Below, one piece after another: positions 26,111-34,926 of a DNA stretch of 64,000 bases. The notes under the pieces are model-generated. The model made no database searches. It saw nothing but the letters and a program-made list of their open reading frames with translations, and was not told the origin of the DNA. Position 1 is the first letter of the stretch. Each line of letters opens with the position of its first letter. The stretch is taken from assembly GCA_021776095.1 (NCBI GenBank), contig JAJFGO010000038.1, positions 31,163 to 95,162 on the forward strand. Reading direction: 5' to 3'. Position numbers and translations under genes: made by a program. Origin of the DNA: Kiloniellaceae bacterium (GTDB lineage Bacteria; Pseudomonadota; Alphaproteobacteria; Kiloniellales; J153).

Positions 26111-27922
26111 CTATTCGGCGGCCTCGGGAATCTCCGGGGCTTCGTCGTCCTGCCACTCCGTGCGGGCGATCTTGCGGCACAGCCGATAAATCCGGCTCAG
26201 GCTCTCGATGATCTCCATTTCACGGGTGAAGGTCTTAAGCCGATTGGGCTCGTCGATCACCAGCCGGCCGACCTGATAGCGCGCGGTTTCCTGGGCCAAT
26301 TGAGCCATGGATTTTTTCATGTGCTTGACCGCCAGGGCGGAGGCCTGGTCACCCTCGCTCGCGGCCTTTACCGCGGCGTCGAGGGCGCGGGCGACTTCGG
26401 TATGGTAGCGGCTGATGACCTCCAGGGTGGGCTCGCTGACGACCACCCCTTCGTCTATGCGCTGACGGCCGATCCGCACCAGGTTGGTTTCGATGATGTC
26501 GCCGATCTGCTCCAAATGGTTGGTCACCTGCAAGAGGTCCAGGACTTGCTTGGAGTCTTCGGCCGAGAGTTGCGACGTGCTGATCTTGCCCAGGTACTGC
26601 ACCATGTGCCCATGCAGGATGTCGATATCGGTATCCATCGACGCCAAGTTTGTCAGGTCTTCACCGGTGCCGGACACCACCGCGGGCAAGGCCGCATCCA
26701 GCATTTCCCGAGTCAGGCCGCCGACCCGCCCGATTTCGCGGCGGACCCCATCGATCGCCAAGGGAACGGTCGAAAGCAGCTCCGGGTCGAGATACTTGGG
26801 TTGAATGACCAGGGGCTTCACTTCCGGCTTGTCCGGGACCACCCACTCGCAAAACCGGGCGAAGACCCCGGCGAAGGGCAGGAAAAGGAAGGCGATGCCG
26901 ACGTTGAAGATAGTGTGCGCATTGGCGATCTGCCGCGGCGTCTCGGCCGCCAGCCGTTCGAACCCTGTCAGTTCGGGGTAGGACGGGGAGATCGAGCGAA
27001 CCAACCCGGCCAAGTGCGGTATGAACCAAATGATCAAAAGCACGCCCACGATCTTAAAGGTAACGTGCGCGACGGCGACGCGTACCGCCTCGCGCGGCTT
27101 GCCGATCGACGCCAGACCGGCTGTGGCACAGGTGCCGATGTTGGCGCCTAAGGCCAAGGCGATACCGCCTTCCAGGGTGACCAGGCCTTGCAGGGCCAAG
27201 GCGATGACCACGCCCATGGTCGCGGAGGATGATTGAACCAAACCCGTGAACGCGGTCGCGATCAGGATCCCAATAATTGGGTTCGAGACGTCCTGCATAA
27301 GAGCTATAAAGGGCTCGTAGGTTCTGAGCGGCTTCATGCCGGCACTCATGATGCCCATGCCGAAGAAAATCATGCCCAGGCCCATGATCAGGGCGCCATA
27401 GGCCTTGGTCGCATCTTTCTTGCCCGTGAAAATTAGGAGAAATCCAACCGCGACCAGAAGCAGCGCGTACTTGGTGACCTTGAAGGCGACGATCTGCGCG
27501 GTAACGGTCGTGCCGATATCGGCGCCCAAAATGACTCCGATCGCTTGCGACAGCGACATCAGCCCCGCGGTGACGAAACCGACCAGCATAACGGTCGTGA
27601 CCGAGGACGACTGGATGATTGCGGTGACGAAGGTGCCGGTGATCAGGCCCATGATCCGGCTGGTTGTCAGCTTACCCAAGATCATCTTCATGCGGTTGCC
27701 CGCAACCTTCTTGAGGGCTTCCGCCATCTGTTCCATGCCGAACAGGAAGACCGCCAGCCCGCCGAAGAGCTCCATCCCCATGCTGGCCCAGCTTATGCTA
27801 TTGCCGCCGGCCGCGGCGGCCATGGCCGGCGTTGCCGCGACCCAAGCCAGGATAGCCAAAATTAGGAAGACGACGAGACGGGTGCGGTGCGTGCCGGGAT
27901 TGGAAGGATGGATCGTTTTCAT
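26111..27922 (-). CDS. Na/Pi cotransporter family protein with PhoU-like domain
   Basis: Sodium-coupled phosphate transporter of the NptA/PNaS type. The 603 residues contain an N-terminal signal or helix, two inverted transport repeats each with the hallmark QSSS ('TAIIQSSSVTTVMLVG' about 103 and 'LVQSSSATMGVVIAL' about 230), and a cytoplasmic PhoU-like helical domain (about 390-590). Seven or eight membrane helices can be counted. It precedes ppk1 on the same strand but is separated by about 300 bp that includes an FNR box, so it is probably its own unit. Confidence 0.92.
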   Translation of the reverse strand: MKTIHPSNPGTHRTRLVVFLILAILAWVAATPAMAAAAGGNSISWASMGMELFGGLAVFLFGMEQMAEALKKVAGNRMKMILGKLTTSRIMGLITGTFVTAIIQSSSVTTVMLVGFVTAGLMSLSQAIGVILGADIGTTVTAQIVAFKVTKYALLLVAVGFLLIFTGKKDATKAYGALIMGLGMIFFGMGIMSAGMKPLRTYEPFIALMQDVSNPIIGILIATAFTGLVQSSSATMGVVIALALQGLVTLEGGIALALGANIGTCATAGLASIGKPREAVRVAVAHVTFKIVGVLLIIWFIPHLAGLVRSISPSYPELTGFERLAAETPRQIANAHTIFNVGIAFLFLPFAGVFARFCEWVVPDKPEVKPLVIQPKYLDPELLSTVPLAIDGVRREIGRVGGLTREMLDAALPAVVSGTGEDLTNLASMDTDIDILHGHMVQYLGKISTSQLSAEDSKQVLDLLQVTNHLEQIGDIIETNLVRIGRQRIDEGVVVSEPTLEVISRYHTEVARALDAAVKAASEGDQASALAVKHMKKSMAQLAQETARYQVGRLVIDEPNRLKTFTREMEIIESLSRIYRLCRKIARTEWQDDEAPEIPEAAE

Positions 27923-28126
27923 GCCTAAATTCCAATAACGGGGGTCAAGTCAATGATGCCCTCTATGCGCGCGCCCATTGCGCGAGAATGGCCCGCCCAT
28001 CGCCGGCGGCTTGCCGCGCGCGCATCGAACCGCGAATTGCAATAAGCCGGACGCCGCTCTTATTGGCTGGCGTCAAGCTCTCTGTCGCAGTGGACCGCGA
28101 CAAACCTCCCACTCAATCGGACAATT

Positions 28127-28657
28127 TCAGTCACTGTTCTTTTTTGCTTTGACGATCGTCACCGGGATCGAGGCGAGCTGAACCACCCGCTCCGCCTTGG
28201 AGCCCAGCAACAAATGGGGCAGCCCGGTATGACCTCGGCTGCCCATGACGATAATGCGGGCCTTCTGCGCCTGCGCTTGTTCGAGTATGCGGGTCGCGGG
28301 TATGCCTTTTATCAGAATCGCTTCCGGGTCCTGCAGCGCGGCTAAGTCAGGACGTCTTGCACGGACGGTTTCCAGGAACTCGTCCATCATGCCGGCCGCG
28401 ACATCCTGCATCGGGCGCAATAGGTCCGTGTCCTTCGCCCGGTACGATCCCGGCGCGTCGGCGGGGTCGTGTACAACGTGCAGCACGGTCACCTCCGCGC
28501 CGGCCAAGGCGGCGTACTCGCAAGCCCAAATCAGGGCCGCCTGCGAATCCGGGGTGAAATCGACCGCAACCAGAACCCGCCCCCCCAGGGCCGGATCGCC
28601 GGCCGGTTTTTTGTCTGCCGCTGAATCCGCCGCATCGCTCAAGGACTTTTCCTCCAT
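28127..28657 (-). CDS. Universal stress protein (UspA family)
   Basis: The 176-residue protein has a charged N-terminal extension of about 25 residues, then a Usp domain ('RVLVAVDFTPDSQAALIWA') ending with the nucleotide-binding loop 'MGSRGHTGLPHLLLGSKAERV' at about 145-165, which keeps the G-2x-G-9x-G-S pattern. It is expected to bind ATP. An FNR-type box lies 160 bp upstream with a TATGAC -10 candidate at the right spacing. It is the second Usp gene of the window with such a box. Confidence 0.9.
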   Translation of the reverse strand: MEEKSLSDAADSAADKKPAGDPALGGRVLVAVDFTPDSQAALIWACEYAALAGAEVTVLHVVHDPADAPGSYRAKDTDLLRPMQDVAAGMMDEFLETVRARRPDLAALQDPEAILIKGIPATRILEQAQAQKARIIVMGSRGHTGLPHLLLGSKAERVVQLASIPVTIVKAKKNSD

Positions 28658-29091
28658 CTGCGGCGAGGCCGCGTCCTTTTCGGATGCCGGCCCCGCAAAT
28701 TCAGTTACTGCTAATCCCCGCGCCCCAATTCGGTGGCGACTCTTATTCGTATCTCAAGCGTTCGCCCACCGCCGATGTTCATAAAAGTGTCATAATCGGA
28801 TTTGCTGGCCATTTCCTTGACCCAAATCAATTCTTTGACCGTCCAGCGGCGCTAGGTTCCGACTCAATGCAGCGGCGCGCGGCCATGCGGCCGAAGCGCC
28901 TGTGGGAATCTATTCCGAATTGCCCGGTCTCGACCCAACACGAAGGTCACAGGCGGAAACGGAACGGATCAATGGCTGGGTGGTGGCGCTTCTGAAAATA
29001 TCGGTCGATGTTGCCCGAGGCGTCGTGACCTATCCACCGGACTTCGCCAAAAAAGAGGTGAGGGTGGCCAAGATGCGAGAGGCACAGGCAG
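28658..29091. other. Intergenic control region between stress protein and CNNM cluster
   Basis: This 434-bp interval lies between divergent genes. It holds the FNR-type box at 28817-28830 with -10-like hexamers on both sides. A 78-codon frame starting at GTG 28902 runs into the next gene, but it has no recognisable domain and I do not accept it. I see no other gene or hairpin here. Confidence 0.6.
28817..28830. promoter_or_regulatory. FNR/FixK-type box between the stress protein and CNNM cluster
   Basis: TTGACCCAAATCAA matches TTGAC-N4-ATCAA. Leftward, TATGAC (28794-28789) starts 29.5 bp from the centre, pointing at the universal stress gene. Rightward, TAGGTT (28853-28858) starts 29.5 bp from the centre, pointing at the four CNNM genes. 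A single site with symmetrical -10 candidates could serve both directions. Confidence 0.65.
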
Positions 29092-30879
29092 ATGGAATGG
29101 GCTGTCCAGCCGATCCTCGAGACATGGGGCGCGACTAAGGTCTTCTTCGCCTTCGATGTCGGCCGCCTGCTCGCGCCGGGCATAATCGCAGCCCTTTGCC
29201 TACAGGTTTTTCTTTTTGTCTGCTCAGCTTTTTTCTCGGGGTCCGAGACGGCGCTGTTCTCGTTGTCGCGACTCGATCTGCAAAAGTTGCGCCGGGACCG
29301 CCATCCGCGCTCCGAAATTCTACACACCCTTCTGGATCAGCCGCGCCGCTTGATCATCTCCATTCTGTGCGGCAACGAGCTTGTTAACATCGCGGCGACC
29401 GCGAACCTGGCCGGCATTCTGGTCCAACTTTACGGCGAGCAACGCGCGGGCTGGATCAATGTCCTGGTCATGTTCCCATTGTTGCTGTTGTTCGGAGAGG
29501 TCACACCCAAGACCATTGCAGTCACCAACCCGGTGCGCATCAGCGCCGGTCTGGTCGCCGGGCCCCTGGCCGTCTGGGTCCGGCTAATCATGCCGCTGCG
29601 CCGGGTCGTGCGGATCGCCGCCGACCGAATCACGACCTGGATCGTCGGGGCGGAGCGCGCGCCGGAGAACATTCTTCGGGTCGATGAGTTTCGTACTCTG
29701 CTGGGCGACGTCGCGGACGAAGGCATCCTGGATGCGACCGAGCGGGTCCTGATCGACAATCTGCTGGAATCCTGCGAAACCGAAATCGTCGAGATCATGA
29801 CCCCGCGGACTCGGGTCAAGTTCCTCAAAGACGACATGGAGGTCCCTGAAATTGTCGCGGCGTTTCGCCGCATCCAACATCCCCGGGTACCGGTCTGCCA
29901 CGAACATCACGACGCCTTGGTCGGGTTCGTGCACGCAGAGGACGTTCTCAGACTGGTCCTGGATGGCACCGATCTGACCCAAATTACCTTGCCGCAGCTC
30001 ATGCACCCACCCGTCGTGGTGCCGCCCACCAAGTACGTGGACGAAATGTTCGATTTCTTTCAGTCCCACAACGCCCGGGCCGCGGCGGTGCTTAACGAGT
30101 TTGGCGGGGTCGAGGGCTTCATCACCATGCGCGATATCGTCCGCTTCATCTTCGGAGAGATATCGGAGGGCGTGACGGGCCAGGAGCTGTACCGGGAGCA
30201 CGATCAGAACGTGTTCGAGGTGCCAGGCGACATGAAACTGACCGACTTCGACGACCTGACCAATTTCGGCATAGAGGACCCGCGCATGACGACCATCGGT
30301 GGGGTCGTGTTCCGCTATCTGGACCGCCTGCCGGCGGTCGGCGATCAGGTCGCCCTGGACGATGGCATGGTTGCCACTGTCCTGGAGATGGACGGCCATC
30401 GCCTGGCGCGAGTGCGGGTCGCCAAGCGGGTCTTGGGCGAGGACTCCGAAACCGATGAAGAAGCGGCCCAAGCGGCAGCCGAAAAGGCGGCTCGAAAGGC
30501 GGCCAAGAAAGCGGCCAAGAAGGCGGCCCGCAAGGCGGCCGAGGACACCGCCCGCAAGGCCGCCGAGGATGCGGCAAAGGAATCCGCTGAGGCCGCCGCC
30601 GAGAATGCGGCCGAGGCGGCCGCCCGGGTGGCCGCGGAACCGGTGGACCTCGAGGCCGGCGATATGACCGCGCCCCCAGCGGCGGCGCCAAGCGAGCCCG
30701 TGGCGGTGGCACTCCCTCCCCTGACCGATCCGGTCAAAAAGGCGGCGAAGAAGGCGAAGACGGTGAAACTAGGCGGGACCAAACCGTGCGGGGCGAAACC
30801 GGACAGCGCGCCAAAGGCAATCAAGGCGCCAAAGAAAGAAGGCCCGCATTCCGGGCCCCGCAACAAGGAAAGGGTCTAG
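29092..30879 (+). CDS. CNNM/CBS/CorC-HlyC membrane protein with lysine/alanine-rich tail (type A, first copy)
   Basis: Member of the hemolysin-C/CorC family linked to Mg2+/Co2+ efflux or resistance. Of its 595 residues, about 30-200 form the CNNM (DUF21) membrane domain ('FFSGSETALFSLSRLDLQ', 'GEVTPKTIAV'), about 215-345 a CBS pair ('IMTPRTRVKFL', 'FGGVEGFITMRDIV'), and about 365-455 the CorC_HlyC domain ('TIGGVVFRYLDRLPAVGDQV'). The last 140 residues are a low-complexity tail of AAKKAARKAAE-type repeats, then Pro/Ala and a basic end, resembling histone-H1-like sequences. Three paralogues follow directly; the next starts 3 bp downstream. Confidence 0.9.
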   Translation: MEWAVQPILETWGATKVFFAFDVGRLLAPGIIAALCLQVFLFVCSAFFSGSETALFSLSRLDLQKLRRDRHPRSEILHTLLDQPRRLIISILCGNELVNIAATANLAGILVQLYGEQRAGWINVLVMFPLLLLFGEVTPKTIAVTNPVRISAGLVAGPLAVWVRLIMPLRRVVRIAADRITTWIVGAERAPENILRVDEFRTLLGDVADEGILDATERVLIDNLLESCETEIVEIMTPRTRVKFLKDDMEVPEIVAAFRRIQHPRVPVCHEHHDALVGFVHAEDVLRLVLDGTDLTQITLPQLMHPPVVVPPTKYVDEMFDFFQSHNARAAAVLNEFGGVEGFITMRDIVRFIFGEISEGVTGQELYREHDQNVFEVPGDMKLTDFDDLTNFGIEDPRMTTIGGVVFRYLDRLPAVGDQVALDDGMVATVLEMDGHRLARVRVAKRVLGEDSETDEEAAQAAAEKAARKAAKKAAKKAARKAAEDTARKAAEDAAKESAEAAAENAAEAAARVAAEPVDLEAGDMTAPPAAAPSEPVAVALPPLTDPVKKAAKKAKTVKLGGTKPCGAKPDSAPKAIKAPKKEGPHSGPRNKERV

Positions 30880-30882
30880 GTC

Positions 30883-32175
30883 ATGGATCTTGTGACCGCG
30901 ATCGTCGTGATGCTGATTTTCCTGGTGCTCAAGGGGTTTTTCTCCGGCTCTGAAATCGCCTTGGTCAGCTCCGACAAGATCAAGCTGCGGCACAAGGCGA
31001 AGCAAGGCAACCGGGGCGCCGACTTGGCCCTCAAGCTGTTCCAGACGCCCGACGTGCTGCTCAGCACGACCTTGGTCGGCACTAATATCTCGACCGTCGT
31101 ACTGACCACGATCGGCACTCTGTTGATGATCACCTACCTGGGCGAAAACGGCGAGATCTATGCCTTTCTGGCGTTTTCGCCGCTTCTGCTCGTGCTCGGC
31201 GAGATCGTGCCCAAGAGCGTGTATCAGCAGAAATCCGACGAGCTGACCCCGATCATCATCTATCCGCTGCGCTGGGCCTCGATCTTGTTCTATCCGGTGA
31301 TCTTCGTATTTTCGCGCATCGCGCGCCTGGCAACCCGGCTGGTCGGGGTTGGCAAGGCCGAGCAACCCTTTTTCATCACCCGCGAGCAACTGCGCATGGT
31401 GCTGGACATGGCGGACCACGAGACGGCCTTGGGCGGCTTCGGGCAGGGCCGCATTCGTCGCGTCATCCGCTTCGCCGAGACGACGGTCGCCGAAGCCATG
31501 ATCCCGATTGCCGAGGCGACCACGATCGACCGCAACGAAACCACCTCAGGGGCCATCGCGCGGGTCCGCCGCCACGGCTACAACCGCTTGCCGGTTCATG
31601 AAAAGAGCGCCAGCAATATCGTCGGAATCGTGACCCTGACCACCTGGGATCTGATGGATGAAGAATTGGCGCAGCGACCCCTGAGCGCGCTCATCAAACC
31701 CGCGCTCTATGTTTCGCCCCTGCAAACCATCGATCAGTTGCTGCCCATGCTGCATAAGCGCCCGGATCACATGGCGGTCGTGGTGGACGAGTTCGGCACC
31801 GCGGTCGGCATGATCACCATGGAGGATATCGTCGAGGAAGTGGTCGGCGAGATCGATGTCGGTTACGACTTCGAGGAATACCAGCCGAAACGCAAACGGG
31901 TGTACGAGGAACTGGCCGACGAGGTGTACCTGATGGATTCCCGGGTCTCCATATCGGAAGCCAACGAGATCCTGAATACCGCTTTGCCCACGACCGAGTT
32001 CCACACCGTTGGCGGGTTGGTCCTGGCGCGCCTACGCCACATACCCCTGGAAGGTGAGTATATCGTTGAAGACGGTTACCGTTTCACCGTGAACGAGGCG
32101 AATGAGCGGGCGATCGTCAGGCTGCGTGTCGAGCCGGAGTACGCCGTCGGCCAAGCCGAAAAGCCGAAGACTTAA
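30883..32175 (+). CDS. CNNM/CBS/CorC-HlyC membrane protein (type B, first copy)
   Basis: The 430-residue protein has the same CNNM, CBS pair and CorC_HlyC order as its neighbours but belongs to a distinct subtype: 'FFSGSEIALVSSDKIKLRHK', 'LLSTTLVGTNISTVV', 'GEIVPKSVYQ', and later 'VDEFGTAVGMITMEDIVEE'. It is most like the fourth gene (33575), not the first. No long tail is present. A ribosome site AAGGAAAGG precedes the ATG. Predicted inner-membrane cation-handling or regulatory protein. Confidence 0.9.
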   Translation: MDLVTAIVVMLIFLVLKGFFSGSEIALVSSDKIKLRHKAKQGNRGADLALKLFQTPDVLLSTTLVGTNISTVVLTTIGTLLMITYLGENGEIYAFLAFSPLLLVLGEIVPKSVYQQKSDELTPIIIYPLRWASILFYPVIFVFSRIARLATRLVGVGKAEQPFFITREQLRMVLDMADHETALGGFGQGRIRRVIRFAETTVAEAMIPIAEATTIDRNETTSGAIARVRRHGYNRLPVHEKSASNIVGIVTLTTWDLMDEELAQRPLSALIKPALYVSPLQTIDQLLPMLHKRPDHMAVVVDEFGTAVGMITMEDIVEEVVGEIDVGYDFEEYQPKRKRVYEELADEVYLMDSRVSISEANEILNTALPTTEFHTVGGLVLARLRHIPLEGEYIVEDGYRFTVNEANERAIVRLRVEPEYAVGQAEKPKT

Positions 32176-32206
32176 GGCAGCGGCGCGCTAGGGGAGGCCG
32201 GCACCG

Positions 32207-33571
32207 GTGGATATTGCAATCGTTCTGGAACTTATCGCCTTTGTCGTCTTGCTGTGCTTGTCGGCATTCTTTTCCAGCTCCGAGACCGCGTTGTTCTCCC
32301 TGAACCGGATACACCTGGAGCAAATGCGCCGCTCCGCCGATCCGCGCAGCGATCTGATCGAACGGCTGCTATCGCAGCCTCGGCATCTGATCGTCACCAT
32401 CCTGATCGGCAATGAGTTCGTCAATGTCGCCGCTTCGGTGATCTCCGCCGCGCTGGTTATCGAGGTATTCGGGAGCGGCAATAAGTGGATCAACCTCCTG
32501 ATCATGGTGCCCGTGCTGCTGCTGTTTGGCGAGATCACGCCCAAGACCCTGGCGATTCGCCATAACCTGGCTTTCGCCCTGGCGCAGTGCCGCGGCATCG
32601 ATTTCTTCGCCCGGCTTATCTCGCCCCTGCGCTGGATCGTGCGCGAGGTCGCGGATTTTTTCATCACGCTGATCGTGGGCAAGGAACGCTCCCGCGCCAA
32701 TATCCTCACCGAGGACATGGTGCGCTCGCTGGCCGAGGAAGCGGTCGGAAAGGGTGCCTTGGACCGGCGCGAGGCGGTTTACATCAACCGCATCTTCGAT
32801 TTCGGCGACAAGGTGGTGAGCGACGTCATGACGCCGCGGTCCCAGGTGCAATACCTGCGCGCCGACGCGACGATCGAGGAGGCGGGGCGCCACTACCGAC
32901 GTACCAAGCATACCAAGGTGCCGGTCTATGGCGACAGCCGGGGCAATGTGGTCGGCGTGCTCTATTCGAGAGACCTGCTGGGCAAGGGGCCGGACTCCAG
33001 TGCGGCGCAGGCGGCGCGACGCGTGGCGGATATCATGCGCCCGGCCTATTTCGTTCCCGAGACCAAATCCGTCGCCGACTTGTTCTACACCTTTCGCAAG
33101 CGCCAGCTGTCCTTGGCCCTGACGGTCGAGGAATTTGGCGGCGTAACCGGTTTGGTCACCATGGAAGACCTTCTGGAATGCATCTTTGGCGAGATCATGA
33201 GCCCTTCGGAACTGGTGCGCCAAAACTCCCTGAGCGTGGAAGAGGCCGCCGCGGGCTGTTACCGGATCGATGGTGCCATGACCATACGGCAGTTCAACCG
33301 GGTGTTCGGGGCTGCGCTCAAATCGAATGCCGTGGACACCATAGGCGGCCTGCTGCTGGACGCTTTCGGAGAATTGCCGGCCGAGGGCATGAGGATCGTG
33401 GCCGGAGACTGCGAGTTCACGGTTGAGAGCGTCGCCGGGCAACGGATCGCCCGGGTCTTGGTCTCTCCGCCCGCATCCGTGACAGCGCCCCAAGGGCTGG
33501 GCGCGCCGGTCGAAGACGCTGTTGAGACGGGACCGGCCGGTGCCATCGCGGCGCCGAGCGGCACGGAGTGA
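32207..33571 (+). CDS. CNNM/CBS/CorC-HlyC membrane protein (type A, second copy)
   Basis: The 454-residue protein resembles the first gene of the series: 'FFSSSETALFSLNRIHLEQ', 'LIVTILIGNEFVNVAASV', 'GEITPKTLAI'. The CBS pair includes 'VMTPRSQVQYL' and 'EEFGGVTGLVTMEDLLE', followed by a CorC_HlyC domain and a short Ala/Pro/Gly tail in place of the long basic one. The start is GTG with a GGGGAGG ribosome site 9 bases upstream. It is 31 bp after the previous gene and 3 bp before the next. Confidence 0.9.
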   Translation: MDIAIVLELIAFVVLLCLSAFFSSSETALFSLNRIHLEQMRRSADPRSDLIERLLSQPRHLIVTILIGNEFVNVAASVISAALVIEVFGSGNKWINLLIMVPVLLLFGEITPKTLAIRHNLAFALAQCRGIDFFARLISPLRWIVREVADFFITLIVGKERSRANILTEDMVRSLAEEAVGKGALDRREAVYINRIFDFGDKVVSDVMTPRSQVQYLRADATIEEAGRHYRRTKHTKVPVYGDSRGNVVGVLYSRDLLGKGPDSSAAQAARRVADIMRPAYFVPETKSVADLFYTFRKRQLSLALTVEEFGGVTGLVTMEDLLECIFGEIMSPSELVRQNSLSVEEAAAGCYRIDGAMTIRQFNRVFGAALKSNAVDTIGGLLLDAFGELPAEGMRIVAGDCEFTVESVAGQRIARVLVSPPASVTAPQGLGAPVEDAVETGPAGAIAAPSGTE

Positions 33572-33574
33572 TCC

Positions 33575-34810
33575 ATGGATATCGTCGTGACCGTCCTGAT
33601 CATGTTGCTGTGCCTGGCCACCGAGGCCTTCTTTTCAGGCTCGGAGATCGCCGTGGTCAGCGCCGACCGCTTGAAGCTTCGCCACGAGGCGGCGCGGGGC
33701 TCGCGCGGCGCGCGGATTGCCTTGGAAATGCTCGAGAAACCGGCGTGGCTGCTTTCGACCACTCTGGTCGGAACCAACATTTCCGTGGTCACCAACACCA
33801 CCATGGCCACGGCGCTGGTGATTCAGTTGTTCGGGGAGCAATACTCTTGGCTGGCCATTGTGATCGTGGCGCCGCTGATCTGGATTTTCGGCGAGATCGT
33901 CTCCAAGAGCGTGTTTCAGCAGCGCGCCGATTCGATTACGCCCAGGGCCATTTTCGTGCTGCGCGGAGCTTCGTACTTGTTCTCGCCCATCCTGGCGGTG
34001 TTCAACGCGCTGACCGGGCTCCTGGCGCGCCTGCTTGGCGGCGGTCCGGTGCGCAATCCTTTCACCCTGCGCGAAGAGATCGCGATGATGCTGGAGATGT
34101 CGGCGGCCGAGGGCGATATCCGCCCCATGGAACAGCGCATGATCCGTCGGGTCTTCAATTTCAGCGAGACCACGGCCGACAATATCATGGTGCCCCTGAT
34201 CGACGTGGTCGGCGTGCCGCGCGACGGCACCTGCGGCGAGGCTCGACGGCTGGCGGTCGAGCACGCCCACAAGCGCCTGCCGGTTTACGACGGTCGGATC
34301 GACCGGATCGTCGGTGCCTTGAACGTTCTGGATGTTTTAACTGAGGCCCCGGACCGGCCGCTCAAAACCTTCGTGCGTCCGGTCCATTGCGTTTCGGCCT
34401 CGATCGGAATCGAAACCCTGCTGTCCGATTTCCGCGGTGGGGCGGGGATCATGGCAGTCGTGGTTGACGAGTTCGGCGGCGCCGAGGGCATCGTCATGCT
34501 CGAGGATATCCTTGAGGTCATCGTCGGCGAGCTGGAGGATGAGTTCGACACCGCCGGAACTCAAGAGGCCTGGGTCCACAAGGTCGGCGAGCGGGAATTC
34601 CTGGTCAGCGCCCGGGTCGACCTGGATCGCCTGAAACGCGAAGCCGAAATCGAACTGGTCAGCGGTGACTACGAAACCCTGGCCGGCTACCTGATGCACC
34701 TGGTCAAGGCGGTGCCCCGGACCGGGGCCGTGATCGAAAACGACGGCATCACCTTCACCATCGAACGCGGCACCGCCCAAGCCATCGAGGAAATCCGGAT
34801 CCGCCGCTAG
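33575..34810 (+). CDS. CNNM/CBS/CorC-HlyC membrane protein (type B, second copy)
   Basis: The 411-residue protein is a close paralogue of the second gene: 'FFSGSEIAVVSADRLKLRHE', 'LLSTTLVGTNISVVTNTT', 'GEIVSKSVFQQR', and 'VDEFGGAEGIVMLEDILE' in the CBS part, ending with a CorC_HlyC domain. GGAGTGATCC precedes the ATG. It closes the four-gene run, and a hairpin with a T-run follows at 34866. Confidence 0.9.
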   Translation: MDIVVTVLIMLLCLATEAFFSGSEIAVVSADRLKLRHEAARGSRGARIALEMLEKPAWLLSTTLVGTNISVVTNTTMATALVIQLFGEQYSWLAIVIVAPLIWIFGEIVSKSVFQQRADSITPRAIFVLRGASYLFSPILAVFNALTGLLARLLGGGPVRNPFTLREEIAMMLEMSAAEGDIRPMEQRMIRRVFNFSETTADNIMVPLIDVVGVPRDGTCGEARRLAVEHAHKRLPVYDGRIDRIVGALNVLDVLTEAPDRPLKTFVRPVHCVSASIGIETLLSDFRGGAGIMAVVVDEFGGAEGIVMLEDILEVIVGELEDEFDTAGTQEAWVHKVGEREFLVSARVDLDRLKREAEIELVSGDYETLAGYLMHLVKAVPRTGAVIENDGITFTIERGTAQAIEEIRIRR

Positions 34811-34865
34811 ATATAGCCGATCCCGTGGGGCGCCCGGGATCGTGGTTAAGATTGAGTTATGTCAT

Positions 34866-34885
34866 GGCCGCCGCGCGGCCTTTTT
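34866..34885 (+). terminator. Rho-independent terminator after the CNNM cluster
   Basis: GGCCGC-CGC-GCGGCC stem-loop followed by TTTTT. It lies 55 bp after the fourth CNNM gene and 40 bp before the polyphosphate:AMP phosphotransferase gene, so that gene should have its own promoter. Confidence 0.7.
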
Positions 34886-34926
34886 GCTTGGCTAGGCGGC
34901 TGTAATTTCTGAAGGGTACGGGCGAA

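Noticed and set aside
28902..29138. Possible 78-codon gene starting with GTG between the stress protein and the CNNM cluster
   Set aside because: No ribosome site of note, it overlaps the next gene by 47 bp and has no recognisable domain; kept out for lack of support.
34820..34850. GATCCC...GGGATC palindrome after the fourth CNNM gene as a terminator
   Set aside because: No T-run follows; the stem at 34866 with TTTTT is the better terminator.
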